Shown: positions 13,601 to 27,937, counted from the stretch's first letter. The stretch: DNA of 64,000 nucleotides from Neodiprion pinetum (GCF_021155775.2 NC_060237.1:26502778-26566777); one strand, 5' to 3'. Notes: generated by a model not told the origin, from the letters alone. Translations and numbers: made by a program.

Positions 13601-16600
13601 CATGATCTCGAAGAACATTCGAGTCACGCGAGTTTCCTTTGTTAACAACTTGCTTTCCGGTTGTCGAATTTACGACTTCCGCGAGTGAGCGGTTTCTCTG
13701 GAAACTCTGTGCTTTCAGAGTTCCTCGTCGTCGTCGGGCAGGTAGTCGTCGATTTGGGAACCTATTTCCCCGTGACGCCCGTCCAATCTCTATGAGTGAA
13801 TGGGACGACACAGGCGAGGCGGAGAAAGAGAGAGAGAGAGAGAGAAAAGGCAAAAAAAGAGAATACGGAAAACAGGGAGAACCGCTCTTTCCTTCCGTGT
13901 ACTCTACAGACACGCTCGCTGATCTCGTCCCATTCACGATCATGTTGGCTGACCTGTCTGTTCCGGACAGAAGATCGAACCTCCCGCAATGACGTACCAA
14001 TGGCTTCTTATATTACCGGAGGACCAGTCAAGCCCGCTAACTTGATCAATACACCAATAGAGATCCGAGGAGGTGCGGGAAAAGTTGATTTGATTTTCCT
14101 CTTCTCTTTCTTCTTTCCTTCTAATATATTTCCTCCTTTCCACCCTTTACGGCAGTTATAAAACCTCCCCATTCATTTTACAGCCTTCCCTTGTCATCTC
14201 CGCGCTGAGTTCTTATTCTCTCCAAAGAGCGCATGTCCAATTTCATTTGACGGTACGTTCAACTTTCAGATGGTCTGCAATATTTGCTATTTCAATTCCA
14301 CAAATTAGCGGCATTAACGGGGGGTGCCAAATTATGAAAATGCAAGCGTAAGTGAGAGCGAACTTTTTCAGCTCAGAGTTTCCGGGTAAAAATGGACTCC
14401 GGAGAGTGCCTCATGAAAATTTACAATTTTTCCACACATGTCAAATTACATAAATATATAACCGTCGTTTCTCTTCCTGGGTAAAAAATCTGCGGTATGT
14501 AAAAGGCCGAACAAGAGGCGGGAATTTCAATGCCCTCGACTCTTGGCCGCCGCATGCGGTTAGCCGCGGTTTAATTGGCCTAACACTTCGGGCAGTTTGA
14601 CCTAACGAAGAGACCCGAACGAAACCGGCTCCCCGAGGAATTCCACTTTTGACGATCTTCGGGCGATCGGGGTTGGTAATCCTTGGCCCGATATCAGCCT
14701 CCCGCGACCCTGCCGAGCAAAGTTTGCCCACTCTTAGAATTCACCCAGCCGAATTCCCATTAACGTGACAACCGGTGAGTAGGGAGATCCGAAATGTCAA
14801 GGCCCTCTCAATCGTGGGGATCCGTTACACTTCATATACGCCCAAGGGTTGGCTCAGAAAATACTGACCCACGTTGCTAATCGCGTATAAGCTCGAGAGA
14901 AGCTCTCCGGGCTTTCGGTAAGGTCGAAGGTCACCCTAAAAACATAAATTTTATTTACGGAAATTGTAATCTGCAAACTATTACCGTTTCACATAACTTT
15001 TTGCAATCTGGAAAAAATTTTGCGACGCAGAACCGGTGAGTCGATTTTATTTCCGGATTGCCAATTTTCATTGGGAACAACGTGGGAGAAGTTTGATCGT
15101 GACGCTATTTCAAATGGGCTTAATTGCCAGTAGATATATTACAATTCGAGATTCGACGTACCGCCTTAATCATTCGCTGAATCATTCGAAGAATACTGAA
15201 AAGAATTTTAACGTAAGTTGTACAATTTCGCAACTGTATTGTAACAACTGAGAAATTATACCAGCACGCTTTTTTATATCTAATAAATAACAGATATCTC
15301 TTGATTCGGTAGAAATTTGCTCAAACTTACGAAGAAACGTTGGTATTTGAGGGAGAAAGTGGAAACGTTTGTTCGTGATTCAGCGAGAAGATAAGCTCGA
15401 CAAATAATGAAAATCTGAAGCATTCCGGTTGTTTGTGAATTCAACGTATGTAGTACATTTCGTTTCTTCTTTTCATGAAAATGAATCCCTGCTTCGAGTT
15501 TCTCGAGAAAATTGTCCGCGTGTTTTTTGGTCCCTAATCCGTGCCCATTTATGCGACGTCTGTATAAATTTGTGGATATTGCCCGCTTTCAAACAGCCGC
15601 TTCGTAGTTCGAGGAATTACGAGATCCTGACCCTATATGTCGGTATTACCAAAAATGCAAAATGCTTTTTAATAAATCGCCGCTACAGCGACCTTCTTCC
15701 CCCGTTAAACCTTTGCGAAGTCGACGTCAAACTTTCCCTAAATCAATACATGCAAATATAGAAATGCAGTTATTCCGACGTTGAACCGTGATTTTATCAT
15801 CCGTTCGATTCCGCTTTCAAAGAATTCAAAAAAACCTCTACATGTGAGACAAGAAAGGGCTAATTTTATGCCAACGAGCTTCGCAAATAGCGAAGACTCG
15901 GGCAGGGTAGCAAATTAATGTTACACATATAAGATGGGCGAAGGTGCAGGAGTGTTTTTGCGCGTTAAGCTATCTGCGCTGATTGTAAAGACAACGTCGA
16001 GACGGCGCTTCTTGCGGTTTGCAACTTTTCGCGTATCTCTCGCGAGTCTGAATAATTCAAATAGACCTAAAACTGTGCGTGCTAGATATTATACATACAC
16101 CGAGTTATAAAACGAGCTTTAATAGGGAAAAATTGCAATTGCCGAAACAATCGTCGACCAGTCTCCGATATTCAAACGCATCCCTGTGCTTTTTAGTAGT
16201 CGTGAGCTTCTCGCAGGTGCGCGTTCGGGACACAATGTCCACGTACCTGCAGGGTAATAGGTAGAACGTATATGCAGACCGTATTACAAGTTGTCTGGTA
16301 GACAGATGCCTATAACCAGTGGGAGCCACTCCATGCATTTCAAACAGGTGCCTTCTATGCACAGTCGGTAGGTATTCGGTACACTGTGACGTGTCATTCG
16401 GGAAACTTGTTTCCACCGCGGGTTCACATATCGCGGTGAACCTTTGCCCTACCCTCCCTTCCCCTCCCCTCGACTTTCCACAACGAACAAGTTTTCACGC
16501 TCGCGGTAGAGAGTTATCCATGAATCATGGATCGGTCTCTACCTTACTCGAAGGTACGCCGAGCTTCATGACTGCAAAAATGGATAGCAAAGATCCAGGC

Positions 16601-17229
16601 TAATTACAAAACTAGTTAAATTTTACAGGTCAGTAACATTCTTGGAATACATAATGTCAGTTAAAGTGGAAACGGAGATTGGATTGACGTGTTGAAATCG
16701 TTCGTTAAATCCAGCTCGTCAAAATGTTTGCGACCTAATTTTTATTTTTTTGTTTTTTCCTCTTTCTTTCGTTTATTTTTTTTTTTTACCTATTGCCGAT
16801 CGGCGGATGAGCAATTAATTAATCACTGCATGCTTGTACGTTTGAGGTAAGCCCACGCTTTCGCACCAAGTGGAATTTTTCAAAAAAATTCTTTGAATTG
16901 GGTATTCAACGCGAGTATACCGTTTTATTAATCTTTCCTGACGTGTGAAGTGTTGGGTTTCGTTCGCACGAGTGCTCGGAGAGCTCATTCGTCTTCCATA
17001 GAAATTCACTCTCTACGCCCTACGGTGTCCTGTAGCCATTCGTTAATTCACTCGAACAACGGGTCTGGGTGTCAATCGAAAATACAATCGTATTGCGCCG
17101 GGAGGTTTCGAACCCGATGTCGTATCCCAGAAGAAGGCTTCTCCTCGCCCGGAATTTTTTTTTATTTCGCCTTTCCTCCGGAAAGCACTGCGTTTTTTTT
17201 TTCAAGCTTCGACAAACGTCGTTTCCGAG
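7682..17229. other. No supported gene; non-coding DNA
   Basis: No frame here has recognisable domains. Balanced non-repetitive blocks (about 12040-12330, 12840-13260 and 14520-14920) look like candidate conserved elements. A 22-codon frame at about 8851 follows a good start context but has no support. Confidence 0.5.
13827..13845. repeat. (GA)n microsatellite
   Basis: A short GA dinucleotide run lies inside purine-rich DNA. Confidence 0.9.
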
Positions 17230-17261
17230 TTTCCATTCGTAGTCGAAATTTCGAATGGAAA
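17230..17261. repeat. Small hairpin, TTTCCATTCG arms
   Basis: TTTCCATTCG (17230-17239) and CGAATGGAAA (17252-17261) are a perfect 10-bp inverted pair with a 12-base loop that itself contributes to the palindrome TCGAAATTTCGA. Confidence 0.5.
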
Positions 17262-18667
17262 AGATCGCACCGTGACAAATTTCGAGCTTATATTATTGGC
17301 CGGGAAAAAAGCTTGTTCTGAAAATATAAGACGCGCGTGTACCCATCTCGACAAAAACCGGCGTTCAAAATTCAGATCAGCTGATCCCCTGGAAAGCTCC
17401 GATTTGATCGTAACGCCGCCGCGCCAGGGCAATGTATCTGAAAATATACGAGGTTATCCGCTTGAAGTGTCGATAGGTTTTCCTGTTTCCTCTCTCTACG
17501 TTCCGGTTCAGTGCCGTGAGATGTTTGTACCCCGTGTTGCATAATCAGGTAGGTGTGGTCTGGCCGAAAATTCGAAAAACTTCTTTTTCTTCGTTGGGAG
17601 TTCGGAAAGAGAATTTCGACACCTCGAGTTACGAGGAGAAGAATTAAGTACCTCGGAACTGATCAAAGTTCGACAGCGAAAGCTGTGACGTGTAAAATTT
17701 TCGCGTCACAAAAATATCTTGCTCCAATTTTGTATAGTATCCAACTTTTCCTCCCGCAGTCGTGGGTACATTTTTGTTTTAACGATATTCCGACTGACGG
17801 ATGAGAGTGTATGCGGTGAAAAAATCCACTCGTGTCACACCGCGCTCTCTTTTCCCGTCCTTCTTCTCTTCTCTTTCGCGTCGCCCATAATCGAGCCACG
17901 GATCGGTACGATGAGAAATGATGACGTAAAAAAGGAAAAAAATCTATTCACCTTTTTTCTTCGGTAATCGAGGCCGGCCCGAGAAACTCCTGCAACTACG
18001 CGTCTGTACGTTCGACGTTTGACTCGAGACGTCTTCGGAATGGATTTTATTACTCTGCTGCCAAGGAGAAAAAATGCGGCCCGATAGAGGAAGTAAGCTC
18101 TGAATGAAACCAGAAGGCACAATTCGCCGAAGATGAGCGTCGTTCCGGATTCGCTCGCATCTCAAGGAGACGATCAAATTTCGGGAGAAGATATAAAGGA
18201 GAATATAAGGATCTACGCACTCCGCGCATTCCGTCGGGAAGATTAAACCTCTCCTTTTTTCCCTTGGAAAAAATTTCACGCCCTCGAAAGCCGGAGATTA
18301 TTTCTACGCGAAAATCGAGCGCGTTTCTAGCCGTGGGGGAATTTTCTTGCAATAATTGGGCACTCCACCCAACCGCTCTTAATTCACCCGTATTTCCTTG
18401 CATAAAGGATCTCGCGGCAATCCGTCACTTCGCGATTATACCGACTCAAATCACTCGACGAGACGTGTAAAATAATCCTGAAAAGGCGCCGTGGGTGTGT
18501 ATCACCGAGATCTTCTCGTATCTCGAATAAATTTCCGAGTACAAGGTCAGAGAAACTGTGTACACGTGGCTCGTCGAAATTTAATCCTGTTTTTCACTGC
18601 TCGTCACCGTAATACGACGAGTGTGGTTCAAAAGATTGCAGGAACACGGATAGAATAAATTTCGTTG

Positions 18668-18699
18668 AAACTGCGGGTTATTTTCATCGCCCGCAGTTT
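18668..18699. repeat. Perfect hairpin, AAACTGCGGG arms
   Basis: AAACTGCGGG (18668-18677) and CCCGCAGTTT (18690-18699) form a perfect 10-bp stem with a 12-base loop. The stem is identical to the one at 3928-3956 although the loops differ, so the stem rather than the loop is what is shared. Confidence 0.7.
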
Positions 18700-21600
18700 T
18701 CCCCGAAATGTCCCTAAATAAGCTCGGTAAACGTTCACTAGCAATAAATAATCCGACATTCCAGTTAGTTCCATTGAATTTAAACTCCTAGCTTCGCTTA
18801 TCTTCGGCAATAACGACGATTATTGGCTGCCAGGATTTCTTCTTCGGTATGTCCTTTCGTCATTCGGATAGGTGTATCAAGTGCAATCGATTTTGGAAAG
18901 TTCACCGGCGAGTCGAGAGCCAACCAGCCATCAATTCCGTTATTGGATATCCGCCCAAGGCTGGACCGGAGACGCAAGCTGTTCGATCCAATTCTGAACA
19001 CGCGGTCGAGCGTGTCGAGCCTCAAGCCTGTTAGACGCCGTTTCTGTCTACCTTTCAGCTCTTCGATCTGGCCTGGGTCCGGCTGTCGTGGCAGCATGTC
19101 GCTGATCGCGTTATCCGCTAAACCCTGCAAAGGTGTCCAAGGGTGAAGAGACGCAAGTTCTACTCTAGTTGGGATGCCACGCGTGAGTCTCGACCAGCTT
19201 CTACCTATAATCCCGCGGCACGGAAGAATTATCGACAGTTTCCGACCCCCGTTGGTATTTGTAGAGGAAAAAGATGTCCGAGCGGAGAAAAAACGCGCAG
19301 AAGCCTGGGAACCGTTCGGGCCTTAAAAGGCAGCCGGCGTGGCGACGAACGGATATATTATTGCGAACCGATTCGCCAAAGCTGAGCTTTGGAAGGTTTG
19401 CAATCTCGGAAAATACCCGAAGACAGCTGTAATTCGTGAAAGTCGGACGATTTTATTATCGACGAATAGTTTCGGACGATTATCAACTTGACGATATTTG
19501 CACGAAATATGCTGTCCCATTGATCATCGATTCGCCGTTTGCGAACTCGGGGAAGTTATCGAATGAACGAACTGCATCGATCGGCACTGCCATCGGGTTA
19601 AAATCGACTCGAGCAACCCCTCAAACTTGACACGGCTGAGAAATCGATTGACTCTGGTAATTCAAGCAGCTGCGGTATGTAAGAGCTTAGAAATGGCCTG
19701 ATTGTACGTTTTCGGTAATTGACAAACAGAGAATTCATCGCAAAAGATACGTCCAACAGTTTCGGAATTTCAATGGACTCTCCGGCATGCAGCCCGAAAA
19801 GGATTTCGAGGAAAAGAACGCTTCTGACATCCGGACACCAGATACCGTCAAGGTCCTGACACTCCGACGCGACGGTGTAAAGGATGCCCCTCGTTCGCTC
19901 TCGAGGACCTGAAGGATCCTCGGTGATCCTTACGCCGAAGGTCGTACCTTTCGTCGGAGCCTGTCGGCGACACAGAGCTCTGATGATCCTCTCTACACGT
20001 CCGGTGTAGCCTTCGAATGGATGTTGATGGTCCCGAGGGTCCGAGGTGCTTTGCCGGAGACTCGATCACCTGCGAAGATACCTACCTGCACCTTCGCCGA
20101 ATGTCGTCCGTGAGAATAAGCTCCGAAATTCCAGGCTCCTTCTGGCTTTCGACTGCTCGTCGAACAAGCGCATAAACATCTTCATAAACAAGGGTTTTTA
20201 CGATCGCGTATAATAACGTTGCAGAGACCGCAGCGGTGGTTTTAGCAACTGTATAATAAAACGACGTCGGAACCAGTTTTGGATCGAGGGGACGATCCGT
20301 TTTGAATATTTGAAGCCTATCCGTTTCCGGTACTGCAGTCAGGGGCGGCCCGTAACCACGTCCTCGAGTCTGCGGACCCCCCGTTCCTTAACGTCGAATC
20401 ATTTATCCTAGGGTATAAAAACAATAAACGTCCGACGATAAATTTCCACCGTCGGAGGGGTTGAAGGAACACTCCACTCGGGGTAAGATGCGGGCGGATT
20501 CCAGGCCCGTTATTCTTTCTCCGAGAATTCGCACGCCTCAAGATTTGCGATATTCACAACCAAGGTGAAGAGAAGGAGCGTTCCTAGCACCACGAATCAC
20601 CGCAAGGCGCGACCCCAACGCGGAAGTGAAACCAGGAGTTGAATCTGGCACGAAGGGAACGGAATGAGAGGCGGGGGCGTCATCCGTCTTGCAAATAACC
20701 CCCATCCCTCCTTCAAACTCAGGCAACTAGCGTTCGCGGTTTCTAATTCGCTATTCCAAATCTTTAATCTAAACTTCGGCCGAATTCGATTAGCGCAACG
20801 CGCGACGGGGATGCGAATTCAACTCGATAAAATAAGAAACAGAACTAAACCGATCAACAATTCGGATTTGCGGTGCTGGAATTTAGCGGGCCGATGAAAA
20901 GGGGCTCGTAAATTTTCTCGCTCGTCAGCCGTGGCTACTTGTACAGCGAAATACTGGTTGTACCGCTTCTTTATCGATTTCGCATTCTTACTCGACGATG
21001 AGTCGTGCGATTTTCACGGAACGAAACAAGGCTGGCATTCGCTGCGCGGGTGTTTATAAGTAAAAAAAAAAAACAATAACTCGCTGGAACAGATAATTTT
21101 AGTGTTAACGTAGTCACAGCAAAAAAAATTTGTTTGCAACAGCTAGAATTTTCTGCATCGGAACTCTACGACAGATGATCAACGAAAGAAATTTCGCTGG
21201 CGTTTTTTTCTCCATCCGCAAATACTAATCCAGTCAGGGCCACACGTCGCAAGCCGCTTGTAATTCGAATCCGACCAGCGCGTGTCCGTGCATCCTGATC
21301 CGATATTCCTCGGTAACAATCAATTACGCGAAGGAGTCGATGAAAAGGACGATCCAAGCCGCTCGCACTACTCGCCTACGAATTTCCAGTTCTCCTTCGG
21401 GAATACGGAAGTGTCGGGAGAAGCATTTCTCTAAGAAAGTAGATTTCATCCTGGGGATAATTGCCAATTGTCACAATTGTCGGGAGCGAAACTCGCGTCG
21501 TGTTCCGTGTTCCGCATTCTATTATCTTAATCAATTTCCCGAACGGTAAGCGACGCGTTTTTGAAAGTAACACAGAACGTGTTTTCGCAATGAGACTTCT

Positions 21601-24600
21601 GACCGAGTTTTCCAAGCTTTTTTCATTCCCGTAACAAGCGCCAATAAGTCGCTAGACATTTATGCCGGGTATCACGGGCTGTTTGAAACGGGAAGATGAG
21701 GTTCGTTCCGGTTAATCAGCGAGGATCTAACGATTCTGTGATCGGTTTCGGAGCAGGGAAATTTCTTGATCGCCGAATTGAACTCCGGTACGGCGATTGG
21801 AAGGTAATTGTTACGGCGGCGGAATCGGGAGTTTCGTAACGGTACCTAAGAAGCTGGATGTGCCACTTGAAATTTGAATATCGACGATGAAAATATATAT
21901 ACGTATACCTGTGGGTGGAATTTAATGCTCGGCATCAGTAAAATAGAACGGATTTTCCACGGTGGGTAGGAGAGGCCCGGAATTGAGAAGCTAATATAAA
22001 AGCTGTTGAACTTAACGCTTATGCGTAAAATTGTTTCCACCGAAAACTCCCCCTTGTTCCTATCCATTATAACGTTAGTCGCCTGTTCGTGCAGACCGTG
22101 ACCTTAATTTATAAGCTTGTATTTCGCGAAGGGTATTAATAACGCGCGATCAGTAATCAAATTACGGAGGGTTTCAATCTGTTTAGATACATGCGCATCA
22201 AAAGAAGTTTTCGCGTCGGTGCACCGTGCCGTCTTAAATATCACTTGGGCGGAAATTGTTTTGCCTTCATTCTGGGCCACCATAATTTTAATAATTGCTG
22301 TAATACGATACGCAATTTATCAAACAGTCAATGTCATTCAAGGGGAAGACCATTAGTGAGTACGAATTGGGTTGAGCTTCAATTATTTTCTCATCCCGAA
22401 ATTTGATTCAGTTCATCGATGTCGTGTTGCGGAATTCAGAAAGTTACCATTTTTCAGACTATATCCTTCACGGGATTCAAAAGAGCTTGGATTCTCCGAG
22501 ATAAGAATCAGAGCTCGGAAGAAACGAGATCGCTCGAGGAAAGTTGAATATCTAGCCCGAAAGGTTAACGTGCATCCAAGCCGTAAATCACAATAATAAG
22601 AAAAGAAATATTAGCAGAATCGAGGCCACGCTCAATGGCTTCGATTGCCGTTCCTTGATTTCCTGAAGCACCTGCAGGGTATGAGCGTATAAAACAGCGA
22701 AACGTCCGTTGAGATTATACCGGTTAATACCAAGTGGTGTAATCAAGACACCCCCTCGGGGAAAACGGTTACGTCTCTCAAGCAGCTCCGCAGCTTGCAC
22801 TATTACTCAATGAGCATACGGTTTCCCGGAGTATTATTACGCCGCTCGGTCTTCTACGGAATTGAGAAAAGCGTGCACTCGTTGCCGCAAATAGAAAACT
22901 CTGGTTACACGGGTGAACTGCAGGTGTGGCGGAGAAAAAGCTCGGCGTGTCGAGCTGCGAGTTCTCAGAGTCTTACAATTAATGGTAACGAGTCACGGAA
23001 TCGAGCAATTCGTCAAGTCGTCAGACGGCCGTGGTTTATTAAAAGTATTATATACGCGATTAGGCCGAGCGCAAGTCGGTTGCTTCCAAAAATTCAAACC
23101 TTTAAGAGTATGGATTACGTACGTTTGTTGGAAGGGAAAAAAAAGTCGGTTTGACGTTTCAATCGGCTGTACTAAGTAAGAAATAACTACCGTACTGTAG
23201 TACCGTAATTGTTATGGCAATCTTTTTTTTTTATTTTTTACTTTCACCCCATGTGTGAAAAGTTCGCTGCAATTAAGCCCCCTCAGGCGTTCAAAGTAAG
23301 CGAAATTATTGAGTCAACTTGCCAATCGGGTGTTTGAATACTGAATTTAGTTCGGAATGGCGCAAGGACTCGTGAGTCCCCGACCACCGGGGCTTAATAT
23401 AGGACCTCGTCGAGGGAGAGAACGGTATTACACGATACAGCCGTTCCGCTGGTAGTGTTGACTTTATTCAAATAACGTTATGGTACTTGGCTTAGGAACG
23501 GGGCTTTCGCTCAGTCTTCGTATTCCAATACGTCGTCTAGTTTACTCGAAAATTTCCGCGCCCTGGATCATTTGAGAGCGAAGCTGAAGCTGGTAGAATA
23601 TAGTTTTAATACCAGCGAAAGTCGGTCAGGAATTTTTAACACCCCTCTGCGTTATTCCGAATGTCGTTATTTTTAACGTCTGCTACTCCTTACATGCTGT
23701 AGCTGGATATAGGCTACGGATAACGAAATTCAAACTTGGCACTACATATTCCAAGATCGTGTAATGATCATCAGCTAGTTACGAGTGAGAAGTAAAGAAA
23801 TCCATAGGCCTACAATTTAACACGTGCGAAGTTTTATAGATTACTGGTTTTTTCCATGAAATCGATATGTGGTATAAAGAAAAGAGTTAGAAATATGAAA
23901 CCTGTTGTTAGTGATAATCCGTTAAGAATTCAAAAATAATTTCCATTTAATGAAAAAACCAAAAGAAGTTGACACATACATACATGTTTAATCATTAATC
24001 TTTACGCTTTGATTTTATCTATACATATTTACACATTGATTTTAAGTTTATTGTCGAATGAATGAAGACGACTTGAATGTGATGTTGATTGAGAAAATTT
24101 AACAAAATTGCTTCAATAAAAGAAACTGAAAATATTATTTGCAATTTATCGAGCGGATTTTTCTAAATTCGTTGTTCCTACATTTAACATAAAATATTAG
24201 TTTCATGAAAGAATCCGTTCTCACCTCTTAAAATAAGACATGCTGTTTCTTTTTCTTCTCTTTCTCCCCCTGCTCTACGCGAATTCCTGCTACCCACCTT
24301 TCATCCACGTCTCCTCTTCATGCGGTATTTAATCTTTATTCAACGCCAAGAACCATTGAGGGGGATTCGCAGGATCAAGACCGTCCCGACGCTTGACGTC
24401 GTATCTCGTATCTTGAATCGATACACGTCTTCATACGCTTTTCCATACTACTCAACAGTTTCTAAGCTTATCCCCGGCAAGGAAGTTATTTTTGCAGGTT
24501 TTAATGTTGAAAACGAAGTTTTTATCAGATAAATTTCATGGCTTGGTGAAAAAAAAAAGGACACCGAATTGGCGAGGTAATTCGAGGTCTCGTTTGTTCG

Positions 24601-27428
24601 AATTGATTGTACCTAATCAGCCGATATTCATTACGATCGATGATCCTTGTTTAACACTTATATGCCTTTCGAAAACTAATATCCACGCAACTGGAAGTGA
24701 CGTGTTTTGCGAACTTCCAAAGAATTTCTACCCCATTCCAAGAGCGGAGAAATAATAGGCGTGGGTTTCGATATCGGTTCGTGCTATTAGGTGACAGTAT
24801 AAGCGGGCTGCGCAACCGTATAACAAATAGCCAAAAGCAGAAGAGACGGGAATGGGCGGTGAATGGAAAGAGGTGGATCAAGTTTCGATAGCCAAGGAAT
24901 ACCTTGACGACATTAAGGCGTCGCGTCGGGTGAAATGTGAAAAGCCCGCCGGCTCTTGGCGCAGTTTCAGGAATGTAATCGCTTCCATAATCTGCCAACA
25001 ACAACCACCAACACCAATCTCCCCGAGAAAAGTTGTAATTCGACCTAACGGTGTCGCCTCGAGCTTTCAGCCAACGACGAAAAAGCTTTTTTCCTCGGTC
25101 TAGATGCTCTCCCGAAATGAAAAATAAGGATCCTTTTGCTAGATTCTTTTGTCTGATTTGATCGTCGCGAAAATTGACGGCGTGTAACAGATCAAACGCT
25201 CGGTTCATCAGCTCTCGATTCTTGATGTAAGGAGCTGGTGACCGACTTAGAGAGTCAGATAAAGGACGACGAGCTGACACAGCTGCCCCCCTCCCAGGGT
25301 TCGAGGCTACTACCTCCCGCAGCCAAAAAGGATTCCATTCAGCAGCTGGCCAGCTGATAAACCGAGCACCCCGAAATCGTGCCTCCTTAACATGCCGCGC
25401 CAGCTAACAATACATCACTGATAACAATCATGCTAAGAAGATCGTCTGACCAAAGCTGGAATTCGCCGAACTTTATTCCTTCCTCTCCCCTCGATTCTTC
25501 GGGAAAATAAAAAAGGGAACCCTGAGGAAAAGAGAACAACGGCCGCCTTTGGTAGGTATAGTAAAAAGAGAAACAAATAAGGACGAAGAGGATCAAGCGC
25601 GAAGAAAGCCGGCCTTTCTTCCGCACGATCACTTCTCGACTCCTTGAACGGCTGCAGTTTACTTCGATGATACTTTACTTGCGCGACGTGTCTTTTGATC
25701 CCGGCACCTCACGACGCTTTTACCCAAGAAATAACGTGTGAGGTACTGCAGGTTCAATGTAATTAATTCGCGAAAGCTCAAAAGGAAATTGAAAACCCAT
25801 ACGGCACTAAAAATTCTCCTCAGATTAGGTATTAGCAGCATGTAGTTACACGCATCCTCTGCACGGGCTGCACGTTGCGCAATTATGGCCGATGTTTTAG
25901 GATCAATCGAAACAGTTCGTCCAACGGTTTATTACCTTTGTTCCGGAGTACGCAAAGAGGCGCCGTCCTGTCTGGCGGCAAAAAGTAGGACGACTGACGT
26001 TTCTTATTCGAGATTTTTACGAACGCGCGAAACTCCCGCGGAATATAAATTTCCCATATTTTGAAGTCACCGTCCCCCATGGACGCACGTGACGTTGACG
26101 CTGCTTGACACGCACGCATCTTATTTCCTGCTCTCAGCTCGATATGATTTATCCTTTTGGAAGGTCTTGCATGAACGCTGCAAAAAGGGAAGCAAAATCT
26201 ACTGAAAAGTGAAGTCGAAACTTGAGCTCGACGTTCTTCCTTACATTTTTCTAGTCTTTGTGTCTCAAATTACCCAAACAATTGACTCGACTTTTACGAG
26301 CATATATCAATGAATGATATCAAGTTTATCGGTTAATTTTTCATCATTAATCATTTTGTTTTTTTGAAATCATTCCAACGTCGATTGGGACTACATCGAA
26401 AGTGAAAGCGATGGGTTATCCCCATGGATTTTGAGATGAACCGTTGATGCTTGAAAGTGTATCACGAAAAATATTTCTTCTTCAACGTGACTCAACGTCT
26501 TCACAAGTACAGCGTAACAAAAATAATAATAAGATGAAAAGAATAAGCGTTTCAGCTTCCCTATCACTTCATTCCCGATGCCTAGAGATCGTGAGTTGTC
26601 AAGTCTATTTCTGCCAAGACACAACCGTCTTCCTCTTTTCTTAGCGAAATTACTATAGGCGTCATGCTCCTCAATCGTTACCAGTCCCACAATCGAACGG
26701 GACTCTGCACCTAATCCGTAGGCTGCTTTTAACAAGGTCGGATGATGAGTACGCGACTTTGTCAGTGGTAAAAATAAGAAGAAAAAAACGTCCTATCAGC
26801 TTTCCATCAATTTTTACGATCCCCATTCTCCCCGCGTGCACGTAGCGTGTCGACCGCCATTTTGAGGAATACCTAAAGGACGAAATAAGCAATCGGTGGC
26901 TAACGGAGGACAGCGGGTAGCGGTAGTAGCGAAGTATGTTTTTTCGGCACGCAAGGGTTGTCTCGATTGGCCGAAGGGCAGAACCTCGACGGATCCCAAC
27001 GGTATCCAATATGCTGTGAAACCGGCTCCACTAATCCTTTACGGGCTATTTTAACCGTCTCAGAAGTCATTCAGTTTTACGATACCACTGTGTTGTTGCT
27101 TAATCCAAGAGGATCACGATATGGTCCAGCCATCCTCCCTCCCTTCCTTGCGCACATTTCACCCGGGCCAAGAAATTAAGGAAGATAATTCCGGAAGTGG
27201 TTTGTCTCGCTCTCCGGTCTAACGATCTCCCGGTCTTTGACCACGGTGGGCATCAATTCAGCGTTTTCGGTATTTCCGTGTTTTTCCCTCGTTCTTTCTT
27301 TCGTCGATTACCGTGCCTGGTTTATCTCGCCGAATTATTTATTGCGCAGACAAACGCGGTCGAGTAAAATACACAATCATATTCCCGGAGGTAATAAAAA
27401 TTGAAATTATCCAGCTTCACCTGCGTCC

Positions 27429-27459
27429 ACCCCTCCCCCCCCCCCCCCACCCCCTCCCT
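27429..27459. repeat. C-rich tract
   Basis: A 31-base run of almost only C, interrupted by single T and A bases. Confidence 0.9.
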
Positions 27460-27931
27460 AATCCACCATGTAAACTCACTCGGTTTCCACATCCGTGTTT
27501 CCATGTTGAAACTGTGCATTCGAGGTATGCAGGTGCTCTTATCGTCGACGGTGCAACGCACAACCGAAGCCACCGAAAACAACAGTGCCGCTGGTATTCC
27601 GCTATCCGTCCGGAGCAATTGTTGCTGTCAGTTTCGATGGGTATCATAAATTGCGCGAATGGTCGGTGTGGGTATGCGTGTGGGCAAAAAAAGTGTTCGA
27701 AAATCGGTCACGGCACGAGTACCACGTTACACGTGCTCGACGGCGAGCAATTATTAAGCCTCGACTAAAACCGTATATAAAAGAAGTTTCTATTTCTCAT
27801 TACCTCTCTCTTTCCGTATTCTTTCTATTACCGTTACCTTTTCTGGCTTAGAGGATCTAGTGCAAGGGAAATCTAGCGCGTTTACTATACAGAGCAATGA
27901 AGCCAGACAGTGTAGAGTTCCAGAAAGAATA

Positions 27932-27937
27932 TTTATT
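27932..27937 (-). promoter_or_regulatory. Poly(A) signal overlapping the IR stop codon
   Basis: An AATAAA hexamer on the minus strand contains the TAA stop codon of the IR gene. If it is used, the 3' UTR would be only a few tens of bases. The hexamer is seen directly; its use is inferred. Confidence 0.45.

Larger units (their letters stand above)
17262..27931. other. No supported gene; non-coding DNA
   Basis: The longest frame is 209 codons on the minus strand (24651-25280). It has no signal peptide, domain or repeat and is Arg/Phe/Leu-rich, as random frames are. A GC-rich block at 19600-20140 is open in several frames on both strands. A balanced block at about 21640-22340 contains several TAAT/ATTA cores and reads like an enhancer. 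The IR poly(A) region lies at the right edge. Confidence 0.45.

Noticed and set aside
19605..20065. About 150-codon minus-strand stop-to-stop frame without an early ATG
   Set aside because: It reads as plausible protein, but several other frames in this GC-rich block are also open and no acceptor fits its phase. Expected by chance.
24651..25280. 209-codon minus-strand open frame
   Set aside because: No domain, signal peptide or repeats. Its composition is random-like, and frames of this length are expected occasionally in this much DNA.
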